Below are positions 48,001 through 58,908 of a DNA stretch of 64,000 bases, in pieces (within the stretch, counting starts at the first letter, position 1; every line of letters starts with the position of its first letter). This stretch comes from an uncultured Faecalibacterium sp. (GTDB lineage: Bacteria; Bacillota; Clostridia; Oscillospirales; Ruminococcaceae): the NCBI GenBank assembly GCA_934503275.1, contig CAKSVD010000007.1:1-64000 (forward strand), given 5' to 3'. The notes below the pieces were generated by a model that saw only the letters and a program-made list of their open reading frames with translations, searched no databases and was not told the DNA's origin. A program made the translations under genes and the position numbers.

Positions 48001-48762
48001 ATGGCAAACGCTGATTTTTCTCAGAACAATAAACAAACCACTCCCGGCGGCTTTGACGCGGGCAGCTACCGTGAAAAGGCAAAGCCGGAGCAGACCGTAA
48101 CGCTGACACCGCGCCAGCAGAAGCTGGCTGCACTGGAAGCAAAGCTGCCCGCAGCGCTTTCCACCCGGGCGGCGGCGCTGGCTTTGAGCGTAGTGGTGAT
48201 GCTGGCTGCCTTTTTCGGCTTTGGCAGCGCCAAACTGCGCGGGAAGTACAACACCGCCCGCCAGTGGTTCACCGCAGGGGTCGCCGCCGACAACGGCTAT
48301 AACCTCAGTGAAGAACTGACCACCCGGGAAAATACGGCGGCGAATATCCTGACCACCGCCTCCAATACCCTTGGCGCAGACAGCGCCGAGGTGCTGGCTG
48401 CACAAACTGCGCTGAACGATTTCTCTGCTTGTCTGCAAGCGGTGCAGAACGGCGGCAAAAGCCAGACGCTGACCTCGCTGCCCTATTATCAGGGCAGCAC
48501 GATGCACGCGCTTTATCAGGCCGACCAGGCGCTGGGCACCGCCATCGACCAGTTGTATGCAAAATTGCAGGAGCAGGCCGCCGACCCCATGAAGATGGGC
48601 GCGGTGCAGGGGCAGTACGGCCAGTTCAACAGCGCAGCCACCATCATCGGTACCTTGCAGTACAATACGGCGGTGTATGAATATCAGAAGGATGTCGGCG
48701 GCTTTCCGGCCAGTGTGCTGGGAACTTTGTCCGGCGTGAAGGAGGTTGAGCCCTTCGCATGA
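48001..48762 (+). CDS. LemA-like membrane protein
   Basis: The 253-residue protein has a charged N-terminus (about 1-60), one membrane helix (AALALSVVVMLAAFFGFGSA) and an outer helical domain with the LemA end signature (FPASVLGTLSGVKEVEPFA). It begins one base after the telA stop and overlaps the TPM gene by 4 bases. LemA and TPM proteins are frequent neighbours. The N-terminal extension before the membrane segment is longer than in classical LemA. Confidence 0.7.
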   Translation: MANADFSQNNKQTTPGGFDAGSYREKAKPEQTVTLTPRQQKLAALEAKLPAALSTRAAALALSVVVMLAAFFGFGSAKLRGKYNTARQWFTAGVAADNGYNLSEELTTRENTAANILTTASNTLGADSAEVLAAQTALNDFSACLQAVQNGGKSQTLTSLPYYQGSTMHALYQADQALGTAIDQLYAKLQEQAADPMKMGAVQGQYGQFNSAATIIGTLQYNTAVYEYQKDVGGFPASVLGTLSGVKEVEPFA

Positions 48763-49697
48763 AAAACTTTGCAAAACGCATCAGCGCACTGGTGCTGGCC
48801 GTTGTGGTCAGCGCGGCAGTGCTGTGCCCGGCGGCCTTTGCCGCCCAGCTGCCCAGCCTGCCTAAGGGCGAGTGCGTGGTGGACGATGCCGGTGTGCTGA
48901 GCAGCAGCACCGTGCAGACCATCACCGAACTGAACGCCCAGCTGGAATCCAGCTGCAGTGGCGCACAGATCAGTGTACTGACAGTAGAATATACGGGTAA
49001 TGATTCCACGGAGGATTACGCCACACAGGCTTTCAACGCTTGGGGCATCGGCTCGTCTTCCAACAACAACGGCGTGCTGATTTTGCTGGTGATGGAATCG
49101 GCGCAGTATGCGGACGGCGACTACTACCTGACCTACGGCGATGGCTTCCGCAACACTACGCTGGCAAAGCAAGCCAGTGCCATCGCCCAGACCATGGAGG
49201 ATCAGTTCGCCGCAAGGGATTATGACGGCGCAGTGACCACCTGTGTCCGGAACGTGGCAAGCACCATCGCGGACATCTACGGGGTCAGTCTTTCCGGCAG
49301 TGCCGGCAACGGCAGCACCGTGCAGCCCGGCTATCAGGGCAGCCAGAGCAGCGGCGGCAGTGCCCTGACCGACATCCTGACCCTTGTGGTCAGCGTTGTG
49401 CTGCTCATCGTCATCATCCGGTCGGTGGCCTATGTTTTTGCCAGCCCCTGCGGCTGGCTGTGGTGCTTCGGCGGGCCCCGCCCTCCCCGCAGACGGTGGG
49501 GTCCCCGCGGCCCGCGCGGCCCGCATGACCCGCCGCCCCCGCCGGGCGGCTTCTACGGCGGCTTTGGCGGCATGGGCGGCGGCTCCTTCGGGGGCGGTGC
49601 CGGGCGCGGCGGTTTTGGCGGCGGCAGCTTTGGCGGCGGCTTCGGTGGTATGGGCGGCGGCTCCAGCCACGGCGGCGGCGGTGGCCGTGGACGGTAA
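48759..49697 (+). CDS. TPM-domain (YgcG-type) secreted/membrane protein
   Basis: The 312-residue protein has a signal peptide (about 1-29, ending AAFAA), then the TPM domain (VDDAGVLSSSTVQTITELNA, NAWGIGSSSNNNGVLILLVM, TYGDGFRNTTLAKQ). One membrane helix (LVVSVVLLIVIIRSVAYVF) and a cytoplasmic tail of Arg/Pro then Gly-rich repeats follow (about 240-312). TPM domains are associated with phosphatase-like or thylakoid/envelope repair roles. It is the last gene of the XpaC-TelA-LemA-TPM cluster. Confidence 0.85.
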   Translation: MKNFAKRISALVLAVVVSAAVLCPAAFAAQLPSLPKGECVVDDAGVLSSSTVQTITELNAQLESSCSGAQISVLTVEYTGNDSTEDYATQAFNAWGIGSSSNNNGVLILLVMESAQYADGDYYLTYGDGFRNTTLAKQASAIAQTMEDQFAARDYDGAVTTCVRNVASTIADIYGVSLSGSAGNGSTVQPGYQGSQSSGGSALTDILTLVVSVVLLIVIIRSVAYVFASPCGWLWCFGGPRPPRRRWGPRGPRGPHDPPPPPGGFYGGFGGMGGGSFGGGAGRGGFGGGSFGGGFGGMGGGSSHGGGGGRGR

Positions 49698-49699
49698 CA

Positions 49700-49970
49700 G
49701 ACGATTTGGAATGCGCTCCGCGTTCGCTTTGCGCATATTCATCGGAAGAATTATTTGAAATTTTGGGGTTCTGAAAAGCCTGCGGGCTTTTCAGAACCCC
49801 TTTTTCATGGGTGGGGGACGGGGAATACCCCTTCCGTCAAAGCCTACGGCTTTGCCACCTTCCCCAAGGGGACGGCTTTCGTGGTGACGGTAAAGTTCCC
49901 GGCATAGCCCAAAGGCGCCCCCTTGGGGGAGCTGTCGAGCGTAGCGAGACTGAGGGGGTATGAATGGAGA
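49700..49970. repeat. Family A then family B intergenic repeats
   Basis: Family A at about 49700-49810 (GGGGTTCTGAAAAGCC and GGCTTTTCAGAACCCC). Family B at about 49832-49965 (CGTCAAAGCCTACGGCTTTG to GTCGAGCGTAGCGAGACTGA). Confidence 0.7.
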
Positions 49971-50065
49971 AGTGAGATGATGCCGACTGGCCCAGTGGAG
50001 CGTCTTTCCGGCAGAAAACCACTGCCTTTCTCTTTTTTGTGCCTTTTATCGTGAACGAAATTCAT

Positions 50066-50094
50066 TTGACAAAACAATTTTTGTAACTTATACT
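50066..50094 (+). promoter_or_regulatory. Promoter of ilvA
   Basis: Consensus TTGACA (50066-50071) and TATACT (50089-50094) are spaced by 17 bases, 35 bases upstream of the start codon. No T-box lies between promoter and gene. Confidence 0.8.
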
Positions 50095-50129
50095 GGATGG
50101 CATCACGAAAAATAAAGGAAGTATCTGTC

Positions 50130-51335
50130 ATGCTGACTCTGGATAAGATCTACCACGCCGCCTTTGTGCTGAAGGACGTGGCGCGCAAGACCGACCTCAT
50201 CGAAGCACCCAAGCTGTCCAAGGACTGCCAGCTGTACCTCAAGACCGAGAACCTGCAGGCCACCGGCAGCTTTAAGGTACGGGGCGCTTACTATAAAATC
50301 AGCCAGCTTTCCGAGGCGGAGAGTGCCAAGGGCGTGATTGCCTGCTCTGCGGGCAACCATGCGCAGGGCGTGGCGCTGGCCGCTACCCGGCGCGGCATCC
50401 GCAGCATCGTCTGTATGCCGGACGGCGCACCCCTGATGAAGGTGGAGAACACCAAAAATCTGGGCGCGGAGGTCTGCCTTGTGCCCGGCACCTACGACGA
50501 AGCCCACGACAAGGCCGTGCAGCTGCAAAAGGAGTATGACATGACCTTTATCCACCCCTACGATGACGAGCAGGTCATCGCCGGGCAGGGCACCATCGGC
50601 TTGGAGATCCTTGACCAGCTGCCGGATGTGGACGCTGTGGTGGTGCCGGTGGGCGGCGGCGGACTGATCTCCGGTATTGCCTTTGCCATCAAGACCCTGC
50701 GCCCGGAGGTCAAGGTGTACGGCGTACAGGCCGAGGGTGCTCCCAGTATGTACCGCAGCCTGCACGAGCACAAGTACCAGACCCTGAAAGCTGCTTCCAC
50801 CTTTGCGGACGGCATTCAAGTCAAGACTCCGGGCGAGTTGACCTATCAACTGTGCGAGCAGTATGTGGACGATATCGTTACCGTGACCGAGGACGAGACG
50901 GCGGCGGCCATTCTCTCCCTGATGGAAAACCAGAAGCTGGTGGCCGAGGGTGCAGGCGCTGTGCCGGTGGCGGCGGTGCTGTTCCACAAGCTGCCGGTGG
51001 AGGGCAAAAAGGTAGCTTGCGTCATCTCCGGCGGCAACATTGATGTGAACATCCTGAACCGCGTCATCACCCGCGGCCTTGTCATGAGCGGCCGCAAGGC
51101 AAACCTGACCATCGCGCTGGAGGACAAGCCCGGCCAGCTGAAAAAGGTGGCCGAGGTGGTATCCCGCTGCGGCAGCAATGTGGTGTCGGTGCAGCATGAC
51201 GGCTCCGACCCCAATATGCCCATCTCCAGCTGCTTCCTCAAGCTGACGCTGGAGACCCGCGATGCCGCCCAGATCGAGCAGATCCGCACCGAGCTGACCA
51301 AGGCCGGCTTCCAGCTGGTCACCGAGCGGGTGTAA
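50130..51335 (+). CDS. ilvA: Threonine ammonia-lyase (dehydratase)
   Basis: The 401-residue PLP enzyme has the Schiff-base lysine in TGSFKVRGA (Lys49), the glycine loop VVPVGGGGLISG and a C-terminal ACT-like domain (about 325-401, GQLKKVAEVVSRCGSNVVSV). It turns threonine into 2-oxobutanoate and ammonia, feeding isoleucine synthesis or catabolism. The single ACT domain and length match the TdcB/YgxL-like form more than E. coli IlvA. The ridA gene lies 96 bases downstream. Confidence 0.9.
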   Translation: MLTLDKIYHAAFVLKDVARKTDLIEAPKLSKDCQLYLKTENLQATGSFKVRGAYYKISQLSEAESAKGVIACSAGNHAQGVALAATRRGIRSIVCMPDGAPLMKVENTKNLGAEVCLVPGTYDEAHDKAVQLQKEYDMTFIHPYDDEQVIAGQGTIGLEILDQLPDVDAVVVPVGGGGLISGIAFAIKTLRPEVKVYGVQAEGAPSMYRSLHEHKYQTLKAASTFADGIQVKTPGELTYQLCEQYVDDIVTVTEDETAAAILSLMENQKLVAEGAGAVPVAAVLFHKLPVEGKKVACVISGGNIDVNILNRVITRGLVMSGRKANLTIALEDKPGQLKKVAEVVSRCGSNVVSVQHDGSDPNMPISSCFLKLTLETRDAAQIEQIRTELTKAGFQLVTERV

Positions 51336-51431
51336 ACGCGGAAAATCATTTTAAATCGCACGTTCACCATTTTCCGGAGCAAAAAGAGAACCTACCTTAA
51401 ACTTAAAGTAATATAGAGGAGGAAATATACT

Positions 51432-51806
51432 ATGAAAGTCGTATCTACCACCAACGCACCTGCCGCCATCGGCCCTTACAGTCAGGCACTGGATCTGGGC
51501 AACATGGTATTTGTGTCCGGTCAACTCCCGGTAGACCCCGCCACCGGCACCATGGCCGATACCGTGGAGCAGCAGGCCGCCCAGAGCCTTGCCAACCTGA
51601 AGGCGATTCTGGCCGAGGCAGGGCTTTCCATGAACAACGTGGTCAAGACGGTGATTTTTCTGGCCGACATCAATGACTTTGCCGCAGTGAACGCAGAGTA
51701 CGCCAAGGCTTTTGCCGAGCCGTTCCCCGCCCGCAGCTGCGTGCAGGTGGCAGCCATCCCCAAGGGCGCAAAGCTGGAGATCGAGTGCATCGCCGTGCGG
51801 GACTGA
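51432..51806 (+). CDS. ridA: RidA-family enamine/imine deaminase
   Basis: The 124-residue protein has the complete RidA pattern: NAPAAIGPYSQALDLGNMVF, SGQLPVDPATG, and PARSCVQVAAIPKGAKLEIE with the key Arg near residue 103. RidA hydrolyses the reactive 2-aminoacrylate and 2-aminocrotonate that IlvA-type enzymes release, so the pairing with ilvA makes biochemical sense. A strong GAGGAGG site decides the start. Confidence 0.93.
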   Translation: MKVVSTTNAPAAIGPYSQALDLGNMVFVSGQLPVDPATGTMADTVEQQAAQSLANLKAILAEAGLSMNNVVKTVIFLADINDFAAVNAEYAKAFAEPFPARSCVQVAAIPKGAKLEIECIAVRD

Positions 51807-51820
51807 GCGAATAAAGAGAA

Positions 51821-51870
51821 CAAAAGCGGGACACCGGAGCATCTGCGGATGCTTTGATGTCCCGTTTTTG
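51821..51870. terminator. Terminator between ridA and the DUF815 gene
   Basis: AAAGCGGGACA and TGTCCCG with inner AGCATC/GATGCT pairs form a long hairpin followed by TTTTTG. Confidence 0.75.
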
Positions 51871-51894
51871 ATAGCAGGTTCGGAAAGCAGGTCT

Positions 51895-53112
51895 TTACTT
51901 CTGCACGCCGGCCTTGCATTGCTCGATGAATTGCTTGGCCACCCGGGGGCTGCGGCCACCGGCACGCAGGGCAAAGGCCTCGGCCTTGAGCAGCAGCTGC
52001 TCGGTGGGCATCTGGATGTTGTGCTGTTTTGCCAGTTCTTCCAGAATGGTCTCGAACCGTGCCTTTTCCGGCCGCTGGAAGGTGACCGTCAGGCCGAACC
52101 GGGCGGAAAGGCTCATCAACTCCTGCCGTGTGTCGGCCTCGTGGATGTCATCGCCGGTGCGGTCCGAGAGGGTCTCCTTGATGAGGTGGCGGCGGTTAGA
52201 GGTGGCGTATACCGCAATGTTCTGGGCGCGGCCGCCTACGCTGCCCTCCAGAATCGCCTTCAGGGCGGCAAAGTTGTCGTCGTTGGCGGTAAAACTCAGG
52301 TCATCAATGAACAGGATGAACTTGAGCGGGTTTGCCGCCAGCTTGTCCATCAGGTCGGGGATCTGGTATAGCTGGTTCTTTTTTACCTCCACCAGCCGCA
52401 GCCCCTCGGGCGCAAACTCGTTGGCAATGGCCTTTACTGCGCTGGATTTGCCGGTGCCGGCATCGCCGTACAGCAGCACATTGTTGGCGGGCATTCCGGC
52501 CAGCAAAGCCTTTGTGTTGGCAATTACCTTTTCCCGCTCCTTCTCGTAGCCGGGCAGTTCGGAAAGGCGCTGCGGGTCGGGGTATTTTACCGGCACAAGC
52601 TGGCCGTTCTCCACCGTGAATACATGGTGCTTTGCAAACATACCGTAGCCCTTTTTGCCCACCTCGCTCATGCGCTGGGTGTAGGCGGCGGCAAGGTCGA
52701 GTTCACAGGTCTGCCACCGGGGCAGGAACGCCAACTCCGGCCGCTGCGCCTGCTCCGAGTAGGCGGTCTGGAACAGATCGTCCAGCGTCAGTCCGCACAG
52801 CTGCTGCAAAAACTGCAGTTCGCTGTCTAAGGCGCTTTGCAGCAGCGCGTCCAGCTGTCCGGCAGCGGCCTGCCGCACGCAGATGGTCTCGGCCTCCAGC
52901 ACGGCGCTGCTCAGGTAGCGGCTCCAGTTGGTGGTGGATTCAAACAAAGCAGCCTCAAAGGCGGCTACGGCATCGCACACCGGGCCGTAGGAGGTGCTGC
53001 CGGCTTCCATGCGGTCGGTCAGGTCTAAAAGCTTTGCCACAACAGGGTCGTTCAGCAGGGCACGGAACACAACAAGCCCATGCAGATGGGCATTCCATTC
53101 TCTCAGTTTCAT
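51895..53112 (-). CDS. DUF815 AAA-type ATPase
   Basis: The 405-residue protein has an N-terminal helical region (about 1-190) and an ATPase domain. Walker A is GDAGTGKSSAVKAIANEFA (about 218-236), Walker B is FILFIDDLSF, and the sensor region contains VYATSNRRHLIKE. This is the DUF815 family, proposed to be chaperone-like, with unknown targets. Length is usual. It lies alone between two convergent or divergent transcription units. AAGGGATCACC precedes the start. Confidence 0.88.
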   Translation of the reverse strand: MKLREWNAHLHGLVVFRALLNDPVVAKLLDLTDRMEAGSTSYGPVCDAVAAFEAALFESTTNWSRYLSSAVLEAETICVRQAAAGQLDALLQSALDSELQFLQQLCGLTLDDLFQTAYSEQAQRPELAFLPRWQTCELDLAAAYTQRMSEVGKKGYGMFAKHHVFTVENGQLVPVKYPDPQRLSELPGYEKEREKVIANTKALLAGMPANNVLLYGDAGTGKSSAVKAIANEFAPEGLRLVEVKKNQLYQIPDLMDKLAANPLKFILFIDDLSFTANDDNFAALKAILEGSVGGRAQNIAVYATSNRRHLIKETLSDRTGDDIHEADTRQELMSLSARFGLTVTFQRPEKARFETILEELAKQHNIQMPTEQLLLKAEAFALRAGGRSPRVAKQFIEQCKAGVQK

Positions 53113-53256
53113 AGGTGATCCCTTTTCCTCTCCATTAGCACATACCCTACAAAACGCAGGTACGCGGATATCAAAAGTATACAGCGGCTCGGGCGGGGAT
53201 GCAAGGGGTGTTAAAAATGCTTCATCTTTTGGGTGATTCAGGTTACAAATTGTCGA

Positions 53257-53284
53257 TTGACAAAAGCCCGGTTTATAGTATAAT
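53257..53284 (+). promoter_or_regulatory. Promoter of the ilv T-box operon
   Basis: Consensus TTGACA (53257-53262) and TATAAT (53279-53284) are spaced by 16 bases. Confidence 0.8.
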
Positions 53285-53290
53285 TTACAT

Positions 53291-53583
53291 CAACAAATGC
53301 GCAGATGGGAAAAAGTACCACACGATCCCCACTGTTCAGAGAGCTGCCGTCTGGTGCAAGGCAGTCAGCGTTTCGTGCGGAAAATCATCCCGGAGCAGCC
53401 TGCCCAACGGGTGCAAACCCTTGTAAGCAGCGCCGGTTGCAGCCGTTACAGTGCAGGGCTTTGTTGGAAGCCCGTGAGAGGGTGTGCACAGCACGCCAAC
53501 GAGAGTGGTACCGCAGAGAGCTTGATGTTACAAGGTCTTTGTCTCTTGAAGGAAGCAGGGGACAAGGGCTTTTTCTTTTTTTA
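53291..53583 (+). promoter_or_regulatory. T-box riboswitch, Ile (ATC) specifier
   Basis: Stem I shows GGGA-AAAAGTA-CC on the 5' side and GG-AAA-ATC-A-TCCC on the 3' side, which places ATC in the specifier position. The distal AGAGAGCTGCCG and GGTGCAAGGCAG elements follow. The T-box GAGAGTGGTACCGCAGAG is at 53501-53518. The terminator (GTCTTTGTCTC with GGGGACAAGGGC, then TTTTTC) is at about 53535-53575. Uncharged tRNA-Ile should stop termination and turn on ilvBN. Confidence 0.93.
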
Positions 53584-53636
53584 AAGCTCTCCCTGAGGGA
53601 ATGGATAAGAAGTGGAACAGGAATAGGAGCAACACC

Positions 53637-55301
53637 ATGCAGTTGAATGGTTCTCAGATCTTTGTAGAGGTCCTGTGCGAGCAGGGAGTGGACACTCTGT
53701 TTGGCTACCCCGGCGGCGCTGTGCTGAACCTTTACGACGAACTGTATAAGAATGCCGACCGCATCACCCATGTGCTTACCGCCCATGAGCAGGGCGCTGC
53801 CCATGCAGCGGACGGCTACGCCCGCGCCACCGGCCGCACCGGCGTGGTGCTGGCTACCAGCGGCCCGGGTGCCACCAATCTGGTCACCGGCATTGCAACC
53901 GCCTATATGGACTCGGTGCCCATGGTGGCCTTTACCGGCAACGTGCCTACCAGCAGCATCGGCAGGGACGGCTTTCAGGAAGCTTACATCGAGGGCATTA
54001 CGGTGCCCATCACAAAGCATAATTTCACGGTGCGCCGGGTAGAGGACCTGGCTGACACCATGCGGGCAGCTTTCCGCATTGCGCAGAGCGGCCGCAAGGG
54101 CCCGGTGCTGGTGGATATCCCCAAGGACGTGACCGCAGCGGTGTGCGAGTTCACCCCCAAGCAGCCGGAGCCTATCCGCACCGTGACTACCTATAATGAG
54201 GAGCAGGTGCACTGGGCGGCAGACCTCATCAACGCCGCACAGTGCCCGCTGGTGTACTTTGGCGGCGGCGTGCGCAGCGCAGCCAGCTGCCAGCCGTTGC
54301 GGGATCTGCTGCACAAGGCAGAGATCCCCGCTACCTACACCCTGATGGCCGCAGGCGTTGTGCCCTACGGCGACCCGATGAATCTGGGGATGCTGGGGAT
54401 GCACGGCTGCTACACCTCCAACCGGGCAGTGGCAGAGTGCGATGTGCTCATCGCGGTGGGCACCCGTTTTTCCGACCGTGTGGCGCTGAACCCCAAGACC
54501 TTTGCCAAAAACGCTACCATCATCCAGATCGACATTGACGCCAGCGAACTGGGCAAGAACGTGGATGTGGATCTTTCCATCGTGGGCGATGCAGCCTATG
54601 TGCTGAACGCCATGCTGCCCCAGATCAAGCCCGCCAAGCACCCGGAATGGATGAAGATGATCCAGAACTGGCAGGCACAGGATTACCATCCCGTGTCCGA
54701 TCCCACCCGGCTGATGCCCCATCAGGTCATCGGCGAGGTGTGCAACCAGTGCGGCCCCGAGGCTGTGTATGTTACCGACGTGGGTCAGCACCAGATGTGG
54801 GCAGCACAGTACCTGCGCCACACGAAGAGCCGCGGCTTTATCACCAGCGGCGGCCTTGGCACCATGGGCTTTGGCTACGGCGCCGCCATTGGTGCCCAGA
54901 TGGCACTGGGGCGTCAGCAGCGCGTGGTGATGTTTACCGGTGACGGCTCCTTCCACATGAACCTGAACGAGGCCTGCACCGCTGTCAGCTACGAACTGCC
55001 CATCATCACGGTCATCTTCAATAACTCGGTGCTGGGCATGGTGCGCCAGTGGCAGACCAGCTTTTACGGCAAGCGCTACAGCCAGACCGACCCCCACCGC
55101 AAGACCGATTTTGTCAAGCTGGCAGACGGCTTTGGCCTGAAGGGCTACCGCTGCACCAACCTGCCGGAGTTTCAGGAAGCCTTTGCAGATGCCCTGCAGC
55201 AGAAGGGCCCCACCTGGATCGAGTGCATCATTGACAAGGACGAAAAGGTGCTGCCCATGATCCCCGGCGGCGGCGATATCAACGACATCATCATGGAATA
55301 A
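53637..55301 (+). CDS. ilvB: Acetolactate synthase large subunit
   Basis: The 554-residue ThDP enzyme has the catalytic Glu in AHEQGAAHAADGYARA, GPGATNLVTGIATAY, the FAD/PYR core and the ThDP motif GDGSFHMNLNEACTA through NNSVLGMVRQWQ. It forms acetolactate or acetohydroxybutyrate. I choose ATG 53637, with GGAG eight bases upstream, over ATG 53601. It is the first gene after the Ile T-box, and ilvN follows after 15 bases. Confidence 0.95.
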   Translation: MQLNGSQIFVEVLCEQGVDTLFGYPGGAVLNLYDELYKNADRITHVLTAHEQGAAHAADGYARATGRTGVVLATSGPGATNLVTGIATAYMDSVPMVAFTGNVPTSSIGRDGFQEAYIEGITVPITKHNFTVRRVEDLADTMRAAFRIAQSGRKGPVLVDIPKDVTAAVCEFTPKQPEPIRTVTTYNEEQVHWAADLINAAQCPLVYFGGGVRSAASCQPLRDLLHKAEIPATYTLMAAGVVPYGDPMNLGMLGMHGCYTSNRAVAECDVLIAVGTRFSDRVALNPKTFAKNATIIQIDIDASELGKNVDVDLSIVGDAAYVLNAMLPQIKPAKHPEWMKMIQNWQAQDYHPVSDPTRLMPHQVIGEVCNQCGPEAVYVTDVGQHQMWAAQYLRHTKSRGFITSGGLGTMGFGYGAAIGAQMALGRQQRVVMFTGDGSFHMNLNEACTAVSYELPIITVIFNNSVLGMVRQWQTSFYGKRYSQTDPHRKTDFVKLADGFGLKGYRCTNLPEFQEAFADALQQKGPTWIECIIDKDEKVLPMIPGGGDINDIIME

Positions 55302-55316
55302 GGAGGACACAGCATC

Positions 55317-55880
55317 ATGGAATCTGATCAGCGCAGGGTCATCAGCCTGCTGGTGGACAACCAGAGCGGCGTTCTGGCCCGGGTGTCCAGCCTGTTCTGC
55401 CGCCGCGGCTTCAATATCGACAGCCTTACGGTGTCCGCCACCAACGACCCGGCAGTCAGCCGCATTACGGTGACCATTACCAGCGATGAAAAGGCCTTGC
55501 AGCAGCTGGTATTGCAGACCGAGCGGCTGGAAGTCACCCGGCAGGTGTTCGTGCTGGACAGCGAAAAATCGCTGGAGCGGGAGTTGCTGCTGCTCAAGGT
55601 GGAATCGGACGTGCACAACCGCACCGAACTGCGGGAGATCGCCTGTATCTACAAGGCAAAGATCATTGATCTTTCCCCGGACAGCATGGTGTTTGAACTC
55701 ATCGGCCGGCCGGACAAGCTGGACGCTTTCCTGAAAATGTTCGAGGGCTACAACATTCTTGAGCAGTGCCGCACCGGCGTTACCGCACTGGAGCGCGGCG
55801 GGATGCATCAGCATATCCAGAAGCCGCCGCAGGAGGTGCGCTCCGTCCAGCTGCCCCCGCCGGGCGCAAGACGGGCATAA
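55317..55880 (+). CDS. ilvN: Acetolactate synthase small (regulatory) subunit
   Basis: The 187-residue protein has an N-terminal ACT domain (ISLLVDNQSGVLARVSSLFC, RRGFNIDSLTVSAT) and the C-terminal regulatory domain (REIACIYKAKIIDLSPDSMV). It binds valine-type effectors and activates IlvB. AAGGAGGACA lies between ilvB and the start. The frame ends with a Pro/Gln tail that is a little longer than usual. Confidence 0.93.
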   Translation: MESDQRRVISLLVDNQSGVLARVSSLFCRRGFNIDSLTVSATNDPAVSRITVTITSDEKALQQLVLQTERLEVTRQVFVLDSEKSLERELLLLKVESDVHNRTELREIACIYKAKIIDLSPDSMVFELIGRPDKLDAFLKMFEGYNILEQCRTGVTALERGGMHQHIQKPPQEVRSVQLPPPGARRA

Positions 55881-55907
55881 ACCACATTGCTTTTCCGCTC
55901 AGGGTGA

Positions 55908-56999
<1,092 letters not shown>

Positions 57000-57000
57000 T

Positions 57001-57123
57001 TAACTCCCCCAGTCGCCTGCGGCGACAGCCCCCTCAAAGAGGGAGCCTTTTGTCTGACCGCAGCGTGAAGCCTCCCTCCGTGAGGGAGGTGGCATCGCGC
57101 AAGCGATGACGGAAGGAGTTCAG
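57001..57123. repeat. Family B intergenic repeat between ilvC and ilvD
   Basis: CTCCCCCAGTCGCCTGCGGC through GAGGGAGGTGGCATCGCGCA and GATGACGGAAGGAGTTC. This is the same family as at 42968 and 49832. Confidence 0.75.
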
Positions 57124-57145
57124 CCAAAACCTGCGTTTAAAACCA

Positions 57146-57177
57146 GAAAGACTCCCTCCTTTGGGAGGGAGTCTTTT
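57146..57177 (+). terminator. Terminator between ilvC and ilvD
   Basis: AAAGACTCCCTCC-TTT-GGGAGGGAGTCTTTT is a strong intrinsic terminator 26 bases before ilvD, so ilvD read-through from the T-box operon should be limited. Confidence 0.85.
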
Positions 57178-57202
57178 GCTATAAGAAAAAGAGGAATAAA
57201 CC

Positions 57203-58861
57203 ATGAGAAGTGACAATGTGACCAAGGGCTCGGAGCGCGCACCGAACCGCAGCCTGTTTTATGCGCTGGGCTACACCCCGGAGGAACTGGAGCGCCCCCT
57301 CATCGGCGTGGTGAGCGCCTACAGCGAGATCGTGCCCGGACACATGAATCTGGATAAGATCGCCGAGGCCGTCAAGGCCGGTGTGCAGATGGCCGGTGGT
57401 ACGCCCATCCTGATCCCTGCCATCGGCGTATGCGATGGCATCGCCATGGGGCATGTGGGCATGAAGTACTCTCTGGCCTCCCGCGAGTTGATCTGCGACA
57501 GCGTGGAGACCATGCTGATGGCACACCAGCTGGACGGCCTTGTGCTGGTGCCCAACTGCGATAAGATCGTGCCCGGCATGGTGATGGCAGCAGTGCGCAT
57601 GGATGTGCCCGCTGTGGTCTGCTCCGGCGGCCCCATGCTGGCCGGCAGCTACGGCGGCGAGGAAGTGAGCCTTTCCAAGATGTTCGAGGCCGTGGGTGCC
57701 TATAAGGCCGGTATGATCACTGACGAGCAGCTGGAGGACTGCACCTGCAACTGCTGTCCCAGCTGCGGCAGCTGCTCCGGTATGTACACCGCCAACAGCA
57801 TGAACTGCCTGTGCGAGGCCATCGGCATTGCTCTGCCCGGCAACGGCACCATCCCGGCTGTGTATTCCAAGCGCCTGCAGCTGGCAAAGCACGCAGGTAT
57901 GGCTGTGATGGAGATGGTGCGCAAGGGCATCACCGCACGCCAGATCATCAACGAGCGCTCCATCCGCAACGCACTGACCTGCGATATGGCACTGGGCTGC
58001 TCCACCAACACGGTGCTGCACCTGCTGGCTATCGCCTACGAGGCCGGTGTACCCATCGATCTGAAGCTGTTCAACGAGATCAGCGCCAAGACCCCCAACC
58101 TGTGCCATCTGGCACCGGCAGGTCCCACCCATATGCCGGATCTGTACGCAGCGGGCGGCATCCCGGCAGTGCAGGCAGAACTGGCCAAGAAGGGCCTGCT
58201 GGACTTGGATGTGCCCACCGTCACCGGCAAGACCCTTGGTGAGAACATCAAGGGCGCCCATATCCTGAACGAAAAGGCCATCCGTCCCATCGAGAACCCC
58301 TATTCTGAGACCGGCGGTCTGCAGATCCTGTGGGGCAACATTGCTCCGGACGGGTGCGTTGTCAAGCGCAGCGCCGTGGCCCCGGAGATGCAGAAGCACA
58401 CAGGCCCGGCGCGGGTGTTCAACAGCGAGGAGGAGGCTATTGCCGCCATCTACGCAGGCAAGATCGTCCCGGGCGATGTGGTGGTCATTCGCTACGAAGG
58501 CCCCAAGGGCGGCCCGGGTATGCGGGAGATGCTCAATCCCACCTCTGCGCTGGCAGGCATGAAGCTGGATAAGACGGTAGCCCTTATCACGGACGGCCGC
58601 TTCTCCGGTGCATCCCGCGGCGCTGCCATCGGCCACGTCAGCCCGGAGGCAGCCTCCGGCGGCCCCATCGGCCTGATCGAGGAAGGGGATACCATCACCA
58701 TCGACATCCCCAACGCCTCCATCACGCTGGAGGTCAGCGATGCAGTGCTGGCCGAGCGCAAGGCAAAGTACGTTGCGCCCGAGCCCAACATCAAAACCGG
58801 CTGGCTGAGCCGCTACGCCCGCATGGTCACCAGTGCAAATCTGGGTGCGGTGCTGAAATAA
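57203..58861 (+). CDS. ilvD: Dihydroxy-acid dehydratase
   Basis: The 552-residue protein has the iron-sulfur cysteines in [10 protein letters not shown] and [20 protein letters not shown], and the [19 protein letters not shown] signature. It dehydrates the dihydroxy acids to branched-chain 2-oxo acids, completing the ilvBN-ilvC-ilvD route. A family B repeat and a terminator separate it from ilvC, and no clear new promoter is seen. Ribosome site AAAGAGGA. Confidence 0.96.
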   Translation: MRSDNVTKGSERAPNRSLFYALGYTPEELERPLIGVVSAYSEIVPGHMNLDKIAEAVKAGVQMAGGTPILIPAIGVCDGIAMGHVGMKYSLASRELICDSVETMLMAHQLDGLVLVPNCDKIVPGMVMAAVRMDVPAVVCSGGPMLAGSYGGEEVSLSKMFEAVGAYKAGMITDEQLEDCTCNCCPSCGSCSGMYTANSMNCLCEAIGIALPGNGTIPAVYSKRLQLAKHAGMAVMEMVRKGITARQIINERSIRNALTCDMALGCSTNTVLHLLAIAYEAGVPIDLKLFNEISAKTPNLCHLAPAGPTHMPDLYAAGGIPAVQAELAKKGLLDLDVPTVTGKTLGENIKGAHILNEKAIRPIENPYSETGGLQILWGNIAPDGCVVKRSAVAPEMQKHTGPARVFNSEEEAIAAIYAGKIVPGDVVVIRYEGPKGGPGMREMLNPTSALAGMKLDKTVALITDGRFSGASRGAAIGHVSPEAASGGPIGLIEEGDTITIDIPNASITLEVSDAVLAERKAKYVAPEPNIKTGWLSRYARMVTSANLGAVLK

Positions 58862-58867
58862 ACGTAA

Positions 58868-58908
58868 CGAAAGCGCCTGTTGTGCGGATGCACAACAGGC
58901 GCTTTTGT
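58868..58908. terminator. Bidirectional terminator after ilvD
   Basis: AAAGCGCCTGTTGTGC-GGAT-GCACAACAGGCGCTTTT is a 16-bp stem. It also ends the convergent sugar transferase gene. Confidence 0.88.
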